From Desulfovibrio sp. (GTDB lineage Bacteria; Desulfobacterota; Desulfovibrionia; Desulfovibrionales; Desulfovibrionaceae), in assembly GCA_031276785.1 (NCBI GenBank), contig JAISMK010000069.1, positions 1 through 44,333 on the forward strand: 44,333 nucleotides of DNA, written 5' to 3'. The translations under genes were made by a program, and so were the position numbers. Shown piece after piece: positions 21,217 through 29,858 of this stretch. A model generated the notes under the pieces. It did not search any database, was not told where the DNA came from, and saw only the letters and a list, made by a program, of their open reading frames with translations. Position 1 is the stretch's first letter. Each line of letters opens with the position of its first letter.

Positions 21217-23606
21217 AGCATATTCACCGGATCCAGATCCAGGGCGACGCGCAGGCGGGTATGCCGGGAGGCCTGCAAAGCGGCTGCGTACAAACGGCGC
21301 AAGGAGTCCCAATCCCGGCCCTTGAGCAGGCAGTGGAAGCGCCGGCGTCCCTTGAGCATCGACAGTGGCGCCGGGGCGGGGCCAAGGAGGGTGACGCCCA
21401 GAGTCCGGGCCAGGGGACGCAGGGCGGCGCCCAAGACGGCGATGTTTTCCGCCTCTTCGGGCCGATTCTGGGGAAAGCTGAAGCGGAGAAGCGCCAGACG
21501 GACAAAGGGAGGATATCCCCGGCGTTCCCGCAGCGCCAGCTCATGGCGGAAAAAGCCTTCATAGTCGGACTCCTGGACAAATTTCCAGCAATAATAAGCG
21601 GGGTCGCGGGTCTGGATGAGAACCTTCCCCGGCCGCTCCCCTCTGCCGGCCCGCCCGGCGCTCTGGAGCAAAAGCTGGAATGTTCGTTCCGCGGCGCGAT
21701 AGTCCGGCAGATTCAGGCCGAGATCGGCATCGGCGACAATGACCAGAGTGACATCGGGAAAGTGATGCCCTTTGGACAGCATCTGGGTGCCCACCAGCAC
21801 AGAGGCTTCCTTGCGGGCAAAGGCGGACAGGATTTCTTCCATCCGGCCGGGGCGGCCGGCGCTGTCCTTGTCCAGGCGCAGAATGCCGGATCCGGGAGGC
21901 AGCGCCTGGGCCAGGTCTTCCTCCAGCCTTTCCGTGCCCTGGCCCAGGGGAAGATAGCGGACTCCCCCGCAAGCGGAGCAGGCGGAAGGAAAGGGCACGC
22001 TGTGCCCGCAATAGTGGCAGATCAGGCGCTCCCGGCCTTTATGGTAGGCCAGGGCGATGTCACAGTGGGGGCACCTGGCCGTGGTCCCGCAGGAAAGGCA
22101 GTACATAACCGGGGCATAGCCGCGCCTGTTGAGCAGAATAACGGCCTGTTCCCCTTTGCCGGCCGCCAGGGAAAGGGCGGCGGCGCTTTCCGGAACCAGA
22201 AGGCCGCGCCGGGCGGCATCCCTGGGCATTGCGACAAAGCTCACCTGGGGCAGGGCGGCGCCTCCCGCCCGCTCCTCCAGGCAGTGCAGGGGTATTTTGC
22301 CTGTGCGGGCGGCGTAAAAACTCTTGATGTCCGGCGTGGCGGACCCCAGCAGCAGCAGAGCCTCCGCCCGCAGGGCGCGATACCAGGCCACCTCCTTGGC
22401 TTGGTAGGCCAGACCCTCATCCTGTTTGAAGGAGGCGTCGTGTTCTTCATCCAGAACAATGAGCCCGATATTGTCCACAGGCAAAAAGAGGGCCGAACGG
22501 GCGCCCACCACCAGCACAGGCCCCGCGGCCCCGGCCAGGGAACGGAAGATGCTCTCTTTGGCGGCCGGACCCAAATAGCCGTGAAAAAGATAGCGGGCGG
22601 CTTCGGGCAAAGTGGCCGCGGCGTCATTCCACAGCTTAAGAGCCAGGGCGACCTCAGGGGCCAGCAGCAGGACGGAACGCCCCCGGGACAGGGCTTCGCG
22701 GGCCAACTCCAGGTAAACGGCCGTCTTGCCGCTGCCGGTAACGCCGAACAGAAGCCTTGTTTCCGCGCGGCCGGCGAGCAGGGCCTCGCGCAGGGGAAGA
22801 AAGACCTCGCGCTGGCGGGGGGTCAGGACAAAGACGCTGCCCTGCTGAATGGAGACAAAGGCTTCCCCCTTTTCCGGCAAGGACTGTCCGGACGCGCAAC
22901 GGATTTCCACCAGGCCGCGATCCGCCAGAGTATTCAGAGCGGCCGCCGCCCCGCCGCCCAGGTCTTTCAAAATCCGCCCCCGGGTGGAGGAGCCGCGGGC
23001 TGCGAGGTATTCCAAAAGGGCGATCTGGGTTTTGGCGGCCGGGCGTGTCCTCCAGGGGGGATCCGCCTTGAGGACGCATAAATCCGCATCCCGGGAAGCG
23101 CGCGCTGTCCGGCAGAATCCGGCCTGGCCGGCGCGCCAGAGTTCCCCTAAGGCCGCCAGTTCCTCCGGCGGAAGGGAGAGCAGGGAACGGAGGGACACCA
23201 AACGCGGCCTGCCCCGGCCGAAAACGCGGATGCCGCCGTCCGGGGAGCGCAAGCCGGCCGGCAGCAGGCCAGCCAGGATCCGGCCGGGGTCCACCCCCTG
23301 CCTGCGCGCCATCTGGACGGCCAGGTCCAGGTAGGCGGGGGAAAGCAGCGGCTCACGCTCCAGCGGCCAGAGCAGATCCTTCAGGGTGAAAGGCTCCGGC
23401 CTGGCGGCCGGGGCGGAGTCCCCGGCGCGGCCGGCGTCATCCGGAAGAGCATGGTCCAGATCCAGCAGGACTCCCACTCGGAGACTTCCGCCCAGAGGCG
23501 CCGCCGCCCTCTGTCCGGAATGCCATGTTCCCTCCGGCAGGTGGAGGGGCAACCGGTAGGTCAGGGAGGAAAAGGGAGGAGAGAGCAAGGCGACGCGGGC
23601 TATCAA
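21213..23606 (-). CDS. priA: Primosomal protein N' (PriA helicase)
   Basis: PriA is the 3'-5' helicase that recognises collapsed forks and reloads the replisome. The 797-residue protein has an N-terminal fork-binding domain (ARVALLSPPFSSLTYRLP), Walker A GVTGSGKTAVYLELA and the DEEH box IVLDEEHDASFKQDEG. The zinc region has paired cysteines (CLSCGTTARCPHC, CHYCG, CSACGG), and C-terminal helicase motifs include VGTQMLSKGHHFPDVTLV and QSAGRAGRG. Length is slightly above the E. coli protein. The start is a TTG at 23606 without a strong ribosome site; the N-terminal similarity begins right there. Its stop overlaps the convergent small gene. Confidence 0.95.
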   Translation of the reverse strand: MIARVALLSPPFSSLTYRLPLHLPEGTWHSGQRAAAPLGGSLRVGVLLDLDHALPDDAGRAGDSAPAARPEPFTLKDLLWPLEREPLLSPAYLDLAVQMARRQGVDPGRILAGLLPAGLRSPDGGIRVFGRGRPRLVSLRSLLSLPPEELAALGELWRAGQAGFCRTARASRDADLCVLKADPPWRTRPAAKTQIALLEYLAARGSSTRGRILKDLGGGAAAALNTLADRGLVEIRCASGQSLPEKGEAFVSIQQGSVFVLTPRQREVFLPLREALLAGRAETRLLFGVTGSGKTAVYLELAREALSRGRSVLLLAPEVALALKLWNDAAATLPEAARYLFHGYLGPAAKESIFRSLAGAAGPVLVVGARSALFLPVDNIGLIVLDEEHDASFKQDEGLAYQAKEVAWYRALRAEALLLLGSATPDIKSFYAARTGKIPLHCLEERAGGAALPQVSFVAMPRDAARRGLLVPESAAALSLAAGKGEQAVILLNRRGYAPVMYCLSCGTTARCPHCDIALAYHKGRERLICHYCGHSVPFPSACSACGGVRYLPLGQGTERLEEDLAQALPPGSGILRLDKDSAGRPGRMEEILSAFARKEASVLVGTQMLSKGHHFPDVTLVIVADADLGLNLPDYRAAERTFQLLLQSAGRAGRGERPGKVLIQTRDPAYYCWKFVQESDYEGFFRHELALRERRGYPPFVRLALLRFSFPQNRPEEAENIAVLGAALRPLARTLGVTLLGPAPAPLSMLKGRRRFHCLLKGRDWDSLRRLYAAALQASRHTRLRVALDLDPVNML

Positions 23607-23693
23607 CAGGGGCGCCCGCTGTCACTTCCCTGTCCGGCGGAAGGGGCCTTAGCGCATCCGCCGCCTGGTTTCTCGCCCGGGGAAAAATCCGAA

Positions 23694-24116
23694 TTATTCA
23701 GCCTGACCATCGCCGGAGTATCGCGCCCCATCTTCCGACTTGGGGTTATATTTCCGCACCCGGATGCGTTTGCCTTCCGAATTTCTTGCCACATCAAAGC
23801 CAAGTTTGCCGACAAGTTTGTGAATTGTCACCAGAGAACATTGTTTATGAAAATGCTCTTTGATGTCCGCCAAGGTTATCCCGGCATTATTTTGTAACAA
23901 TTCAACAAGTTGATCTACTTCCTCCTGGGAAAAAACAGAGGATCTGTGGCCCCGGGGGCGCGGAGAAAGACGATTTTCCCGCTCATAGGCCCGGATCCAG
24001 TTGCTGACGCTGGCAAGGGTATAGCCGGATATTTCAGAAAGTTTTTTTCTGCCGGCCGTGCCTGAAAGGTATGCCTTGACAACAAGACTGCGTATTTCTT
24101 CGCTGGCGATTTTCAT
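23694..24116 (-). CDS. IS630-type transposase HTH protein (OrfA-like)
   Basis: The 140-residue protein from ATG 24116 begins MKIASEEIRSLVVKAYLSGT and contains two helix-turn-helix units typical of IS630 OrfA (LSEISGYTLASVSNWIRAYE; GITLADIKEHFHKQCSLVTIHKLVGKLGF). The catalytic OrfB with its DDE triad is absent: after the stop at 23694 comes priA. The frame is intact, so it is either a recent IS fragment or a stand-alone DNA-binding protein. An upstream extension to 24266 is unlikely. Confidence 0.7.
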   Translation of the reverse strand: MKIASEEIRSLVVKAYLSGTAGRKKLSEISGYTLASVSNWIRAYERENRLSPRPRGHRSSVFSQEEVDQLVELLQNNAGITLADIKEHFHKQCSLVTIHKLVGKLGFDVARNSEGKRIRVRKYNPKSEDGARYSGDGQAE

Positions 24117-24266
24117 ACTCTCAAGTTTAAGCGGAATTTCAAAAAATGTCAATCGTAAAATTTCCGGCCCTGAAAAATCGCAAAAACTGCCGCCGCCGCG
24201 CAACTCCTTTGAGGTCTCCGTCAAGCGGCGCCGCCAGCAAAGAGAGGAAAATGATTGAAAGTTCAA

Positions 24267-24521
24267 CGAATGGAATATAGAAACAGACCGCCTTACCGCC
24301 CCGAAGCGGCGCGCAGCTTAGAGCGGTTCAACTTTTTCAATGTGATATAAATTTTCGCGCTGACGAAGAAAAAAATTCAAAAATTTAAGTGGTTGCAGTC
24401 GAAAAAACTGTGGCCGCTTTATTTTTTGCGACCATATTGCGACTTGGCGTCGCAAAAAAATTCTTCAGTCCTCTCTCGTCTTCATAGACAGACAGTTTCC
24501 TCACCAGCCCGTCTCAGGCAT
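24267..24521. other. AT-rich gene-free stretch
   Basis: I see no gene here. A partial TAGAGC end (TAGAGCGGTTCAACTTTTTC, from 24318) is followed by AT-rich sequence with A-runs and a GCGACTTGGCGTCGC-like palindrome near 24437-24452. An ORF at 24393-24665 has no recognisable similarity. Confidence 0.4.
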
Positions 24522-24629
24522 TCAAATGTTTTCGCTTGCCGCATGGCCGAGCGATTCCGCTTCCCGCTTGCCCGTCCTCCCATCAACCGAAAGGTTATGG
24601 TGTGCCCATTGCTCATTGGTGATGTCCAT
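24522..24629 (-). pseudogene. IS5-like transposase N-terminal remnant
   Basis: A minus-strand ATG opens a 35-residue frame beginning MDITNEQWAHHNLSVDGRTG, resembling the start of IS5-family transposases (MDITDEQWA...GRP/GRT). It stops after 35 codons and nothing further is recognisable. The match is short, so this is tentative. Confidence 0.35.
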
Positions 24630-24738
24630 TCCCCATTCGTGCGGGAAACAGCCTCAAAAGTCTAGATATTTTCTAAATTCCAATCTTTTTGATTATGAGA
24701 TGGCTTCTATCTAAGGCATTTTTAACCTGGAATTGGAA

Positions 24739-25854
24739 TCAGGCCTTAAGCTCCGCCTGGAGACTGTCCGCCGTATCAAGATCTCCCTGGGCGCGATAAT
24801 AGCGGACAAGGCAAAGGTAAAATTCGTCTCTGAATTTGCAGGCAGGATCATATAACCCTTTGGCAATAAAAACAAAACAATCCAGCAGGGAATCCGTAAG
24901 CAGGCAAAATCGCGCGGCTATAAGCCAGGCTTCAGGAATATCGTAATATCTCAGGCATCTTTTTATAAGATCCTTTGCGGGATCGATTTCTTGATGGCCT
25001 ATACAAGCGCTTATTGCATCGGCAAAGCCAGAAAATTTTCTGTTTTTATCGCTGTGAAATTTTTCAAGATCACTTAGTCTATGGTTTATCTTGCCCTGAA
25101 GCGTAAGGATTGAATTATCATAACAGCCACCGGAAATTTCCTGTTGAGCAAAATCTATCAATGCTTCCGGTCCTCTTCGTCTATTCCCATTATTATTACA
25201 TGCCCTGCCGCGTTCTATTTTTATTTTGAATTCTTCAAATGATTTATAGTAATAATGATTAATTTGAATTGTTTTTGAGGTATGATATGAATGATGCGAC
25301 ATAACTGGAATCATATCTTCATTGACACAGTAATACCCATCTTTATATATAAAGCTATGTGGATTGGAAACTCCGGCAATATATACAGTCTGTACAATTG
25401 ATTTTATATGCGTATTATAATTTACTACAGTTGTATAATTGTTTATAATATTTCCTTTTGGTCTTTTCCTGTACCCGTTGGAGCCGAATATTTTCCAATG
25501 CACCGCAAGTCCGCCAAATTTCCGATAATTATCCAGAATATCACGTATATCGTCATAGATTTTAGGTACAAAAAATTCATCTATATCGATAAATGCCATC
25601 CATTTCGTTGTATGCCCAAATTGTTTTATACAATCTATATATGCCAATCTCTGCTGATCTACTTTTAACTGGAAATCAATAATTGTAATAAAGCCATTGT
25701 CTATATACTTTGCAAGAGTTTTTCGCAATGATATGCGACTATTATTGTCATATACATATATATGCTCAAATCCTAAGCATAAATGATATTCAACCCATTC
25801 TGTAATATATAGGTTTTCATCTTTGGCAATAGCGCATATGGAGGTATATATCAT
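24739..25854 (-). CDS. GT92-like (DUF23) glycosyltransferase
   Basis: The 371-residue protein begins SICAIAKDENLYITEWVEYHLCLG and continues with FEHIYVYDNNS and KWMAFIDIDEFFVP. This is the pattern of GT92/GT2-like transferases in which DxD (here DID) binds the nucleotide-sugar metal. The C-terminal ~90 residues look helical and TPR-like (AWLIAARFCLLTDSLLDCF). The gene is strikingly AT-rich beside its GC-rich neighbours, prefers AT-ending codons, and sits beside IS remnants, so it was probably acquired horizontally. The ATG at 25854 has a weak ribosome site. Acceptor and sugar are unknown; no other polysaccharide genes are adjacent. Confidence 0.8.
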   Translation of the reverse strand: MIYTSICAIAKDENLYITEWVEYHLCLGFEHIYVYDNNSRISLRKTLAKYIDNGFITIIDFQLKVDQQRLAYIDCIKQFGHTTKWMAFIDIDEFFVPKIYDDIRDILDNYRKFGGLAVHWKIFGSNGYRKRPKGNIINNYTTVVNYNTHIKSIVQTVYIAGVSNPHSFIYKDGYYCVNEDMIPVMSHHSYHTSKTIQINHYYYKSFEEFKIKIERGRACNNNGNRRRGPEALIDFAQQEISGGCYDNSILTLQGKINHRLSDLEKFHSDKNRKFSGFADAISACIGHQEIDPAKDLIKRCLRYYDIPEAWLIAARFCLLTDSLLDCFVFIAKGLYDPACKFRDEFYLCLVRYYRAQGDLDTADSLQAELKA

Positions 25855-25897
25855 ATTATGGCCGACCTTGGAGCATTTTCAAGGTGAAGTCGCCTCA

Positions 25898-26018
25898 GGG
25901 CAATTTTATTTTAAAATTGCTCTGGCTGTCGCACGGGCGGCCGCCCGCCGCGAAGGGGTAAGCGCAATTTATTCGCGCTGTTAGAGTATTCCAACTTTTT
26001 CAAAGTCAAACTGCTCTA
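25898..26018 (+). repeat. Composite type-B plus short TAGAG/GCTCTA element
   Basis: The left part (GGGCAATTTTATTTTAAAAT, then GTAAGCGCAATTTATTCGCG) is a type-B copy. The right part, 25982-26018, is a short hairpin element (TAGAGTATTCCAAC ... CTGCTCTA). The last three bases, read on the minus strand, are the TAG stop of the DapF-like gene. Confidence 0.65.
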
Positions 26019-26954
26019 AGGGATATGGGCCAGGCCCTCGGCCACCAGGCCGACCCGGCCGGAAACCCAGGCCTGGGAGGGAAAGATCGCCGCTCCCCTG
26101 GTCCGGGCGTCCGCCGCAGGTTCAGAGAAAAGAGTCACCTTCAGAGTTTCTCCGCTGGGCTGCACAATGGCCAGCGGGGAACCGGGGTCCGCCTGGGTGG
26201 CCGCGTGCAGCAGGGCCATGGCCAGGGAGGCGGAGCCGCAGGCAGTTTCCAGGTGTTCCGAGGCGGTAGCCTTGACCTCCACAGCGGGGGTGATGTGGTA
26301 GGCGCCGTCCCGGCATTCATACCAGACAACGCCGGAGGCCGGGGCGTTGGCAATGCCGGCCTGCTGCCGCAGATCAGCGCTGCCGGCCCTCCAGTTCCGG
26401 GGTAGGGGGCGGATGGCGGCGTCCACCAGCAGGTGGCAGATGCCGGGCATATGGACAAGGTGGACCCCCGGCTCCACGGGAAGAATCCGGGTACTCCCGG
26501 CGCCGCAGGCCATGCGGGCCGCGCAGAAAAGCCTGGGGTCCGGCAGGGGGGGAAGGAGGGCGTCCGGGGGGCTGTTTTCAGGACTGAGGGACAGGGCCTC
26601 CAGCAGGGCGTCCTCCCGGGCGCAAGCCAGGATGTCCAGCGGCGCAAGGGCGCCGGAAACGGTTATCCGCCCGCCGCCACATCCCTTTGTCCCCACGGGG
26701 CGCAACAGTCCCGCTCGGGCCAGGAGCAGGGCGGCGGAGCGGACGGCATTGACGCAGCATTCCCCGCCCATCATCTGGAGGTGGGGAACTGGCCTGCGCA
26801 TGAACAGTTCCCCCACCTGCTCGGCCCCCAGATGCAGCGGCGACATCAGGACGGCCGAGGCGCGGGCCAGTTCCTCCTGCCCCAGCCCGCAGGCCAGCAG
26901 AATGATGGTGGTGTTTCCTCCGGGATGGAGCTTGGCGAAGCTAAGGGTGGGCAT
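26016..26954 (-). CDS. DapF-fold epimerase/racemase-like protein
   Basis: The 312-residue protein resembles the diaminopimelate-epimerase fold. LSFAKLHPGGNTTIILLA matches the N-terminal FxKMxGxGN block, GGECCVNAVRSAA carries one catalytic cysteine, and ETACGSASLAMALL carries the second. It diverges too far from DapF (GNGARC, ACGTG) to be the lysine-pathway enzyme with confidence. CntK-type histidine racemases of opine metallophore synthesis are similarly divergent, but no nicotianamine-synthase-like or opine dehydrogenase gene is adjacent. GGGAG precedes ATG 26954. The TAG stop is contributed by a repeat end. Substrate unknown. Confidence 0.7.
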   Translation of the reverse strand: MPTLSFAKLHPGGNTTIILLACGLGQEELARASAVLMSPLHLGAEQVGELFMRRPVPHLQMMGGECCVNAVRSAALLLARAGLLRPVGTKGCGGGRITVSGALAPLDILACAREDALLEALSLSPENSPPDALLPPLPDPRLFCAARMACGAGSTRILPVEPGVHLVHMPGICHLLVDAAIRPLPRNWRAGSADLRQQAGIANAPASGVVWYECRDGAYHITPAVEVKATASEHLETACGSASLAMALLHAATQADPGSPLAIVQPSGETLKVTLFSEPAADARTRGAAIFPSQAWVSGRVGLVAEGLAHIP

Positions 26955-27000
26955 GGAGGCTCCCGGGGTTCCGGCTGGCCTTATTCCAATTCCAGGTTAA

Positions 27001-27126
27001 GGAAACGCTGATTTATTCCGTTTGGACTGCGTTGCTCGTTCTTTTTGCGGAGGGGCAGGACGGAAGAGTCCAGCCCCTCCGCAAAAAGAACTCGCGTCTT
27101 GCCCAACGAAAAAACTCAGCGTTTCC
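27001..27126. repeat. Large near-perfect palindrome
   Basis: Terminal arms GGAAACGCTG and CAGCGTTTCC are exact inverted repeats. Inside them GTTCTTTTTGCGGAGGGGC (27038-27056) is perfectly inverted at 27073-27091, and GGAC/GTCC extends the stem to a 6-nt GGAAGA loop with one mismatch. The sequences between arms are also imperfectly inverted. It lies between rny and the DapF-like gene, both minus strand, and contains no gene. It could be a strong hairpin terminator or a miniature transposable element. Confidence 0.85.
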
Positions 27127-27182
27127 AAAATCCATTTAATCAATACTTCCCTAAGAATGCGTTTTTGATGCGGAAATGGAAA

Positions 27183-28742
27183 TTATTTGGCGAAACCCAC
27201 CGCCCGGCGTTCCCGGATGACGGTGACGCGGATCTGGCCGGGGTAGGTGAGATCCCGTTCAATCTTTTCCGTGATGTCCTTGCACAGGAGGTAGGTGGAA
27301 TCGTCATTCACGTCGTCACAGTTGACCATGACCCGTAGTTCCCGGCCCGCCTGGACGGCATAGGCTTTGGATATGCCGTTGAAGGAGGTGGCGATGTTTT
27401 CCAGATCCTCCAGGCGTTTGACGTAATTTTCCAGCAACTCCTTGCGGGCGCCGGGGCGGGCGCCGGAAAGGCTGTCGGCCGCCTGGACAAGGACGGCCAG
27501 GGCGCTTTTGGGGGGGATATCCTCGTGGTGAGCGGCAATGGCGTGGATGATTTCCTTGTTTTCTCCGTATTTTTTGGCGATATCCGCGCCGATGGTGGCA
27601 TGGGACCCTTCCACCTCATGATCCAAAGATTTGCCCAGATCGTGGAGCAGACCCGCGCGCTTGGCCTTTTTGATGTCCAGATTCAGTTCCGCCGCCATGA
27701 TGCCGCAGAGAGAGGCGACTTCCAGAGAGTGCTGCAGGACATTCTGGGAAAAGCTGGTGCGGAATTTGAGATGCCCGAGGAGGCGGACGATGTCCGGATG
27801 AATGCCGTGGACCCCGGCGTCGAAAGTGGCCTGCTCTCCTGTTTCGCGGATATGGACCTCCAGTTCCTGTTCCACCTTTTTGACAATGTCCTCAATACGG
27901 GCGGGATGGATGCGTCCATCCTGAATCAGGCGTTCCAGAGACATTTTGGCTACCTGGCGGCGCAGGGGGCTGTATGCGGACAAAATGACGGTTTCCGGGG
28001 TGTCGTCAATGATCAGGTCAACGCCCGTGGCGGCCTCCAGGGCGCGGATGTTGCGTCCTTCCCTGCCGATGATCCGGCCTTTCATCTCCTCGCTGGGCAG
28101 AGCGACCGCGGTTACGGTCTGTTCGGCCACATAGTCTCCGGCATAACGTTGGATGGCCAGAGCCAGAATTTCCTTGGCCTTGCGGTCGGCGGTCTCCTTT
28201 GCCTCGGTTTCAATAAGGCGCATCATGCGCCCGGCCTCATGCCGGGTACGGGCCTCTATTTCTTCAAAAAGGCGGGCCCTGGCCTCTTCGGCCGTCAGGC
28301 CGGAAACTTCCTGGAGCCTGGCTTCTTCTTCGTTTATGCGCCTGAGCAGGTCTTCCTCAAGATCCTTCAGTTCCTTTTCCTTGCGCGAGAAGTTTTTTTC
28401 CACAGCCAGGAATTCCTGCTCTTTCTGGAGAGCGTTTTCCAGTTTCTCCTCCAGTCTTTCGTTCTGCTCCTGGATTTTTCTCTCTTTGGCTTTCAGATCG
28501 CGTTGCTGTTCCTTCAGATCCTGTTCCATGTTCCGCTTGGCCTCCAGGATTTCGTCCTTGCCCTGAATAAGGATTTCCTTTTTCTGGGCCAGAGCTTCCT
28601 TGCGGGTTTCCTCAATGATGCGCTTGGCCAGGGTTTTGGCGTCCTTCAGGCGTTTGCCGCCGATGAATCTGGGGACAAGGAAGCCAAGGGCGGCGCCCAG
28701 AAAGAGGGCGGCCGCGCAGATAACGACGATGGTAGGTTGCAT
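27183..28742 (-). CDS. rny: Ribonuclease Y
   Basis: RNase Y is a membrane-anchored endoribonuclease that starts mRNA decay. The 519-residue protein has an N-terminal membrane helix ([19 protein letters not shown]) and a long charged coiled coil (~30-200). A KH domain ([21 protein letters not shown]) follows, then an HD domain with the metal-binding [12 protein letters not shown] and a conserved C-terminus ending FAK. Length matches B. subtilis RNase Y closely. I chose ATG 28742 because the anchor then starts at the N-terminus; a 50-residue upstream extension is not family-like. It lies downstream of zapA and the probable 6S RNA. Confidence 0.96.
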   Translation of the reverse strand: MQPTIVVICAAALFLGAALGFLVPRFIGGKRLKDAKTLAKRIIEETRKEALAQKKEILIQGKDEILEAKRNMEQDLKEQQRDLKAKERKIQEQNERLEEKLENALQKEQEFLAVEKNFSRKEKELKDLEEDLLRRINEEEARLQEVSGLTAEEARARLFEEIEARTRHEAGRMMRLIETEAKETADRKAKEILALAIQRYAGDYVAEQTVTAVALPSEEMKGRIIGREGRNIRALEAATGVDLIIDDTPETVILSAYSPLRRQVAKMSLERLIQDGRIHPARIEDIVKKVEQELEVHIRETGEQATFDAGVHGIHPDIVRLLGHLKFRTSFSQNVLQHSLEVASLCGIMAAELNLDIKKAKRAGLLHDLGKSLDHEVEGSHATIGADIAKKYGENKEIIHAIAAHHEDIPPKSALAVLVQAADSLSGARPGARKELLENYVKRLEDLENIATSFNGISKAYAVQAGRELRVMVNCDDVNDDSTYLLCKDITEKIERDLTYPGQIRVTVIRERRAVGFAK

Positions 28743-28856
28743 GTGAACCTCATGTATGATGTTCCGGTAACCACCGGTAAGGCCGGGGAACAAGCGCCCC
28801 GTCGGTGCGGATAGGGTTGTGGACCGGGAGGCTCTCCTTTTTCGGATTTCAGGCCG

Positions 28857-28985
28857 GAGCGATTTTACTTTTAAACGTCCCTGGCGGCGCAACGGCCTTG
28901 CGGCTCCAGCTCACTGATTTCCGCGGAAACCGTCAGGACATTTCTGCTTTGATATTACGCCTCAGGCTTTCTTTGGAGCAGATCC
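28857..28985. repeat. Degenerate type-B repeat remnant
   Basis: The segment contains GGAGCGATTTTACTTTTAAA and CCTGGCGGCGCAACGGCC, resembling type-B copies, and a second part (TTTCTGCTTTGATATTACGC) that resembles the left part of 18671-18822. The ends are eroded. It lies in the 714-bp interval between rny and zapA. Confidence 0.4.
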
Positions 28986-29059
28986 GCTTCGAGCTGGTTG
29001 TTTGACGGCGGGGGGTTGCGCCCGGGCGCGTCGCGGGACGCAAAAAAGCCTTTTGTCCA

Positions 29060-29186
29060 TAGAGCATTTTACGCTTGAAATGCTTGCTTAACGGCGGGCA
29101 AAGCCCGCCTGCAACCATCTCGCGGCAAGGATTCGCAGGCAAATCCTTGCAGAGCAGTTTAACTTTTTCAAAGTTAAACTGCTCTA
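29060..29186 (+). repeat. Four-hairpin TAGAGC/GCTCTA element, copy 4
   Basis: The 127-bp element is nearly identical to 2240-2365 and in the same orientation. It has intact TAGAGC and GCTCTA ends, GCATTTT/AAATGC, GGCGGGC/GCCCGCC and AGAGCAGTTTAACTT/AAGTTAAACTGCTCT hairpins. The third hairpin differs at a few loop positions. It lies between rny and the probable 6S RNA. Confidence 0.88.
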
Positions 29187-29222
29187 AGGCGGCGGCTCGT
29201 CCGGGACAAAAAGCAGAGGAAT

Positions 29223-29244
29223 GAAAACGGAAGGACCCGTTTTC
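29223..29244 (-). terminator. Candidate terminator downstream of 6S RNA
   Basis: GAAAACGG and CCGTTTTC form an 8-bp stem with a 6-nt loop. On the minus strand it lies about 20 bp beyond the predicted 3' end of the 6S-like RNA, and a short T-run (CTTTTT) follows about 10 bp later, so it is an imperfect intrinsic terminator. Confidence 0.4.
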
Positions 29245-29261
29245 ACAGAGAAAAAGCGTTG

Positions 29262-29445
29262 ATACCCCCGGGTGTGCCGTGCGGCTGCCCTCCCGCAGGA
29301 CCTATTACGCCTACGGTGGGAACATGTTAACGAACTTCAGGCTTCTTGAACAAGGCAAGCATGCACACCGTGTCGTTGGCAGTTCCCGTATGTTATGCTT
29401 GTGAGGCCAGCGACGACAGCCGTCACGCGCGCCCCAGGGATTTTA
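29262..29445 (-). ncRNA. ssrS: Probable 6S RNA
   Basis: 6S RNA mimics an open promoter and binds sigma-70 RNA polymerase. The minus strand from about 29445 starts ATCCCTGGGGCG. Its 5' side (GCGTGACGGCTG) can pair with CAGCCGCACGG on the 3' side, closing a long hairpin of about 183 nt with an unpaired middle, the 6S size and shape. It lies directly downstream of zapA, the classic ssrS position. I cannot run a covariance model, so the exact ends and the call are tentative. Confidence 0.55.
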
Positions 29446-29456
29446 CATGAACAGCC

Positions 29457-29738
29457 TCAGGCTGTCACTTTTTCCATGATCGTCAGGATCTTTTCCATTC
29501 TGCTTTTTGTCGCATCCCGCTCGTCCTGGGCCTGGAGAATGTCGTCGGCCAGGGCCAGGGCAAGAAAAGTCAGTAATTTCTCTTTGCTCAGATGTCCGCC
29601 ATGTTGCGCCAGTGGTTTATATCGCCCTTCCAGAAAGGCTTTTGCCCGTTCAATACGTTTTGGATCCGCCTCGGCCTTGAAGGAAACCTCAAGCCCCAGC
29701 ACCTTGAGGGTATGGCTGCGCATGTGCGTATTCATCAT
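29457..29738 (-). CDS. zapA: Cell division protein ZapA
   Basis: ZapA binds and bundles FtsZ filaments at the division ring. The 93-residue protein has the usual order: a beta-rich N-terminal domain (LKVLGLEVSFKAEADPKRIERAKAFLEGRY) followed by a helical coiled coil (KEKLLTFLALALADDILQAQDERD). Length is normal. A ZapB-like coiled-coil gene lies 120 bp upstream and a probable 6S RNA is just downstream. The start could be either of the adjacent ATGs at 29738 or 29735. Confidence 0.88.
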   Translation of the reverse strand: MMNTHMRSHTLKVLGLEVSFKAEADPKRIERAKAFLEGRYKPLAQHGGHLSKEKLLTFLALALADDILQAQDERDATKSRMEKILTIMEKVTA

Positions 29739-29858
29739 TCGCCCGCGTTATGAAGGCAATCAGCCCTGTTTCCCGGGTGCGGCAACCGAGGACGTACGCC
29801 GGAGGACCGGAAGCATACCGACCGGGGGCAAGGGTCGCCGGGGAGCGGGAGGATTCTT

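Noticed and set aside
21201-23081. 626-residue plus-strand ORF opposite priA
   Set aside because: The priA frame has complete helicase and zinc motifs; the opposite frame is low-complexity and has no family signature.
24393-24665. 90-residue plus-strand ORF in the mobile region
   Set aside because: It is antisense to the IS5-like remnant and has no ribosome site or known motif.
27525-28814. 429-residue plus-strand ORF opposite rny
   Set aside because: It mirrors the RNase Y coiled coil, giving Phe/Leu-rich runs; RNase Y is unambiguous.
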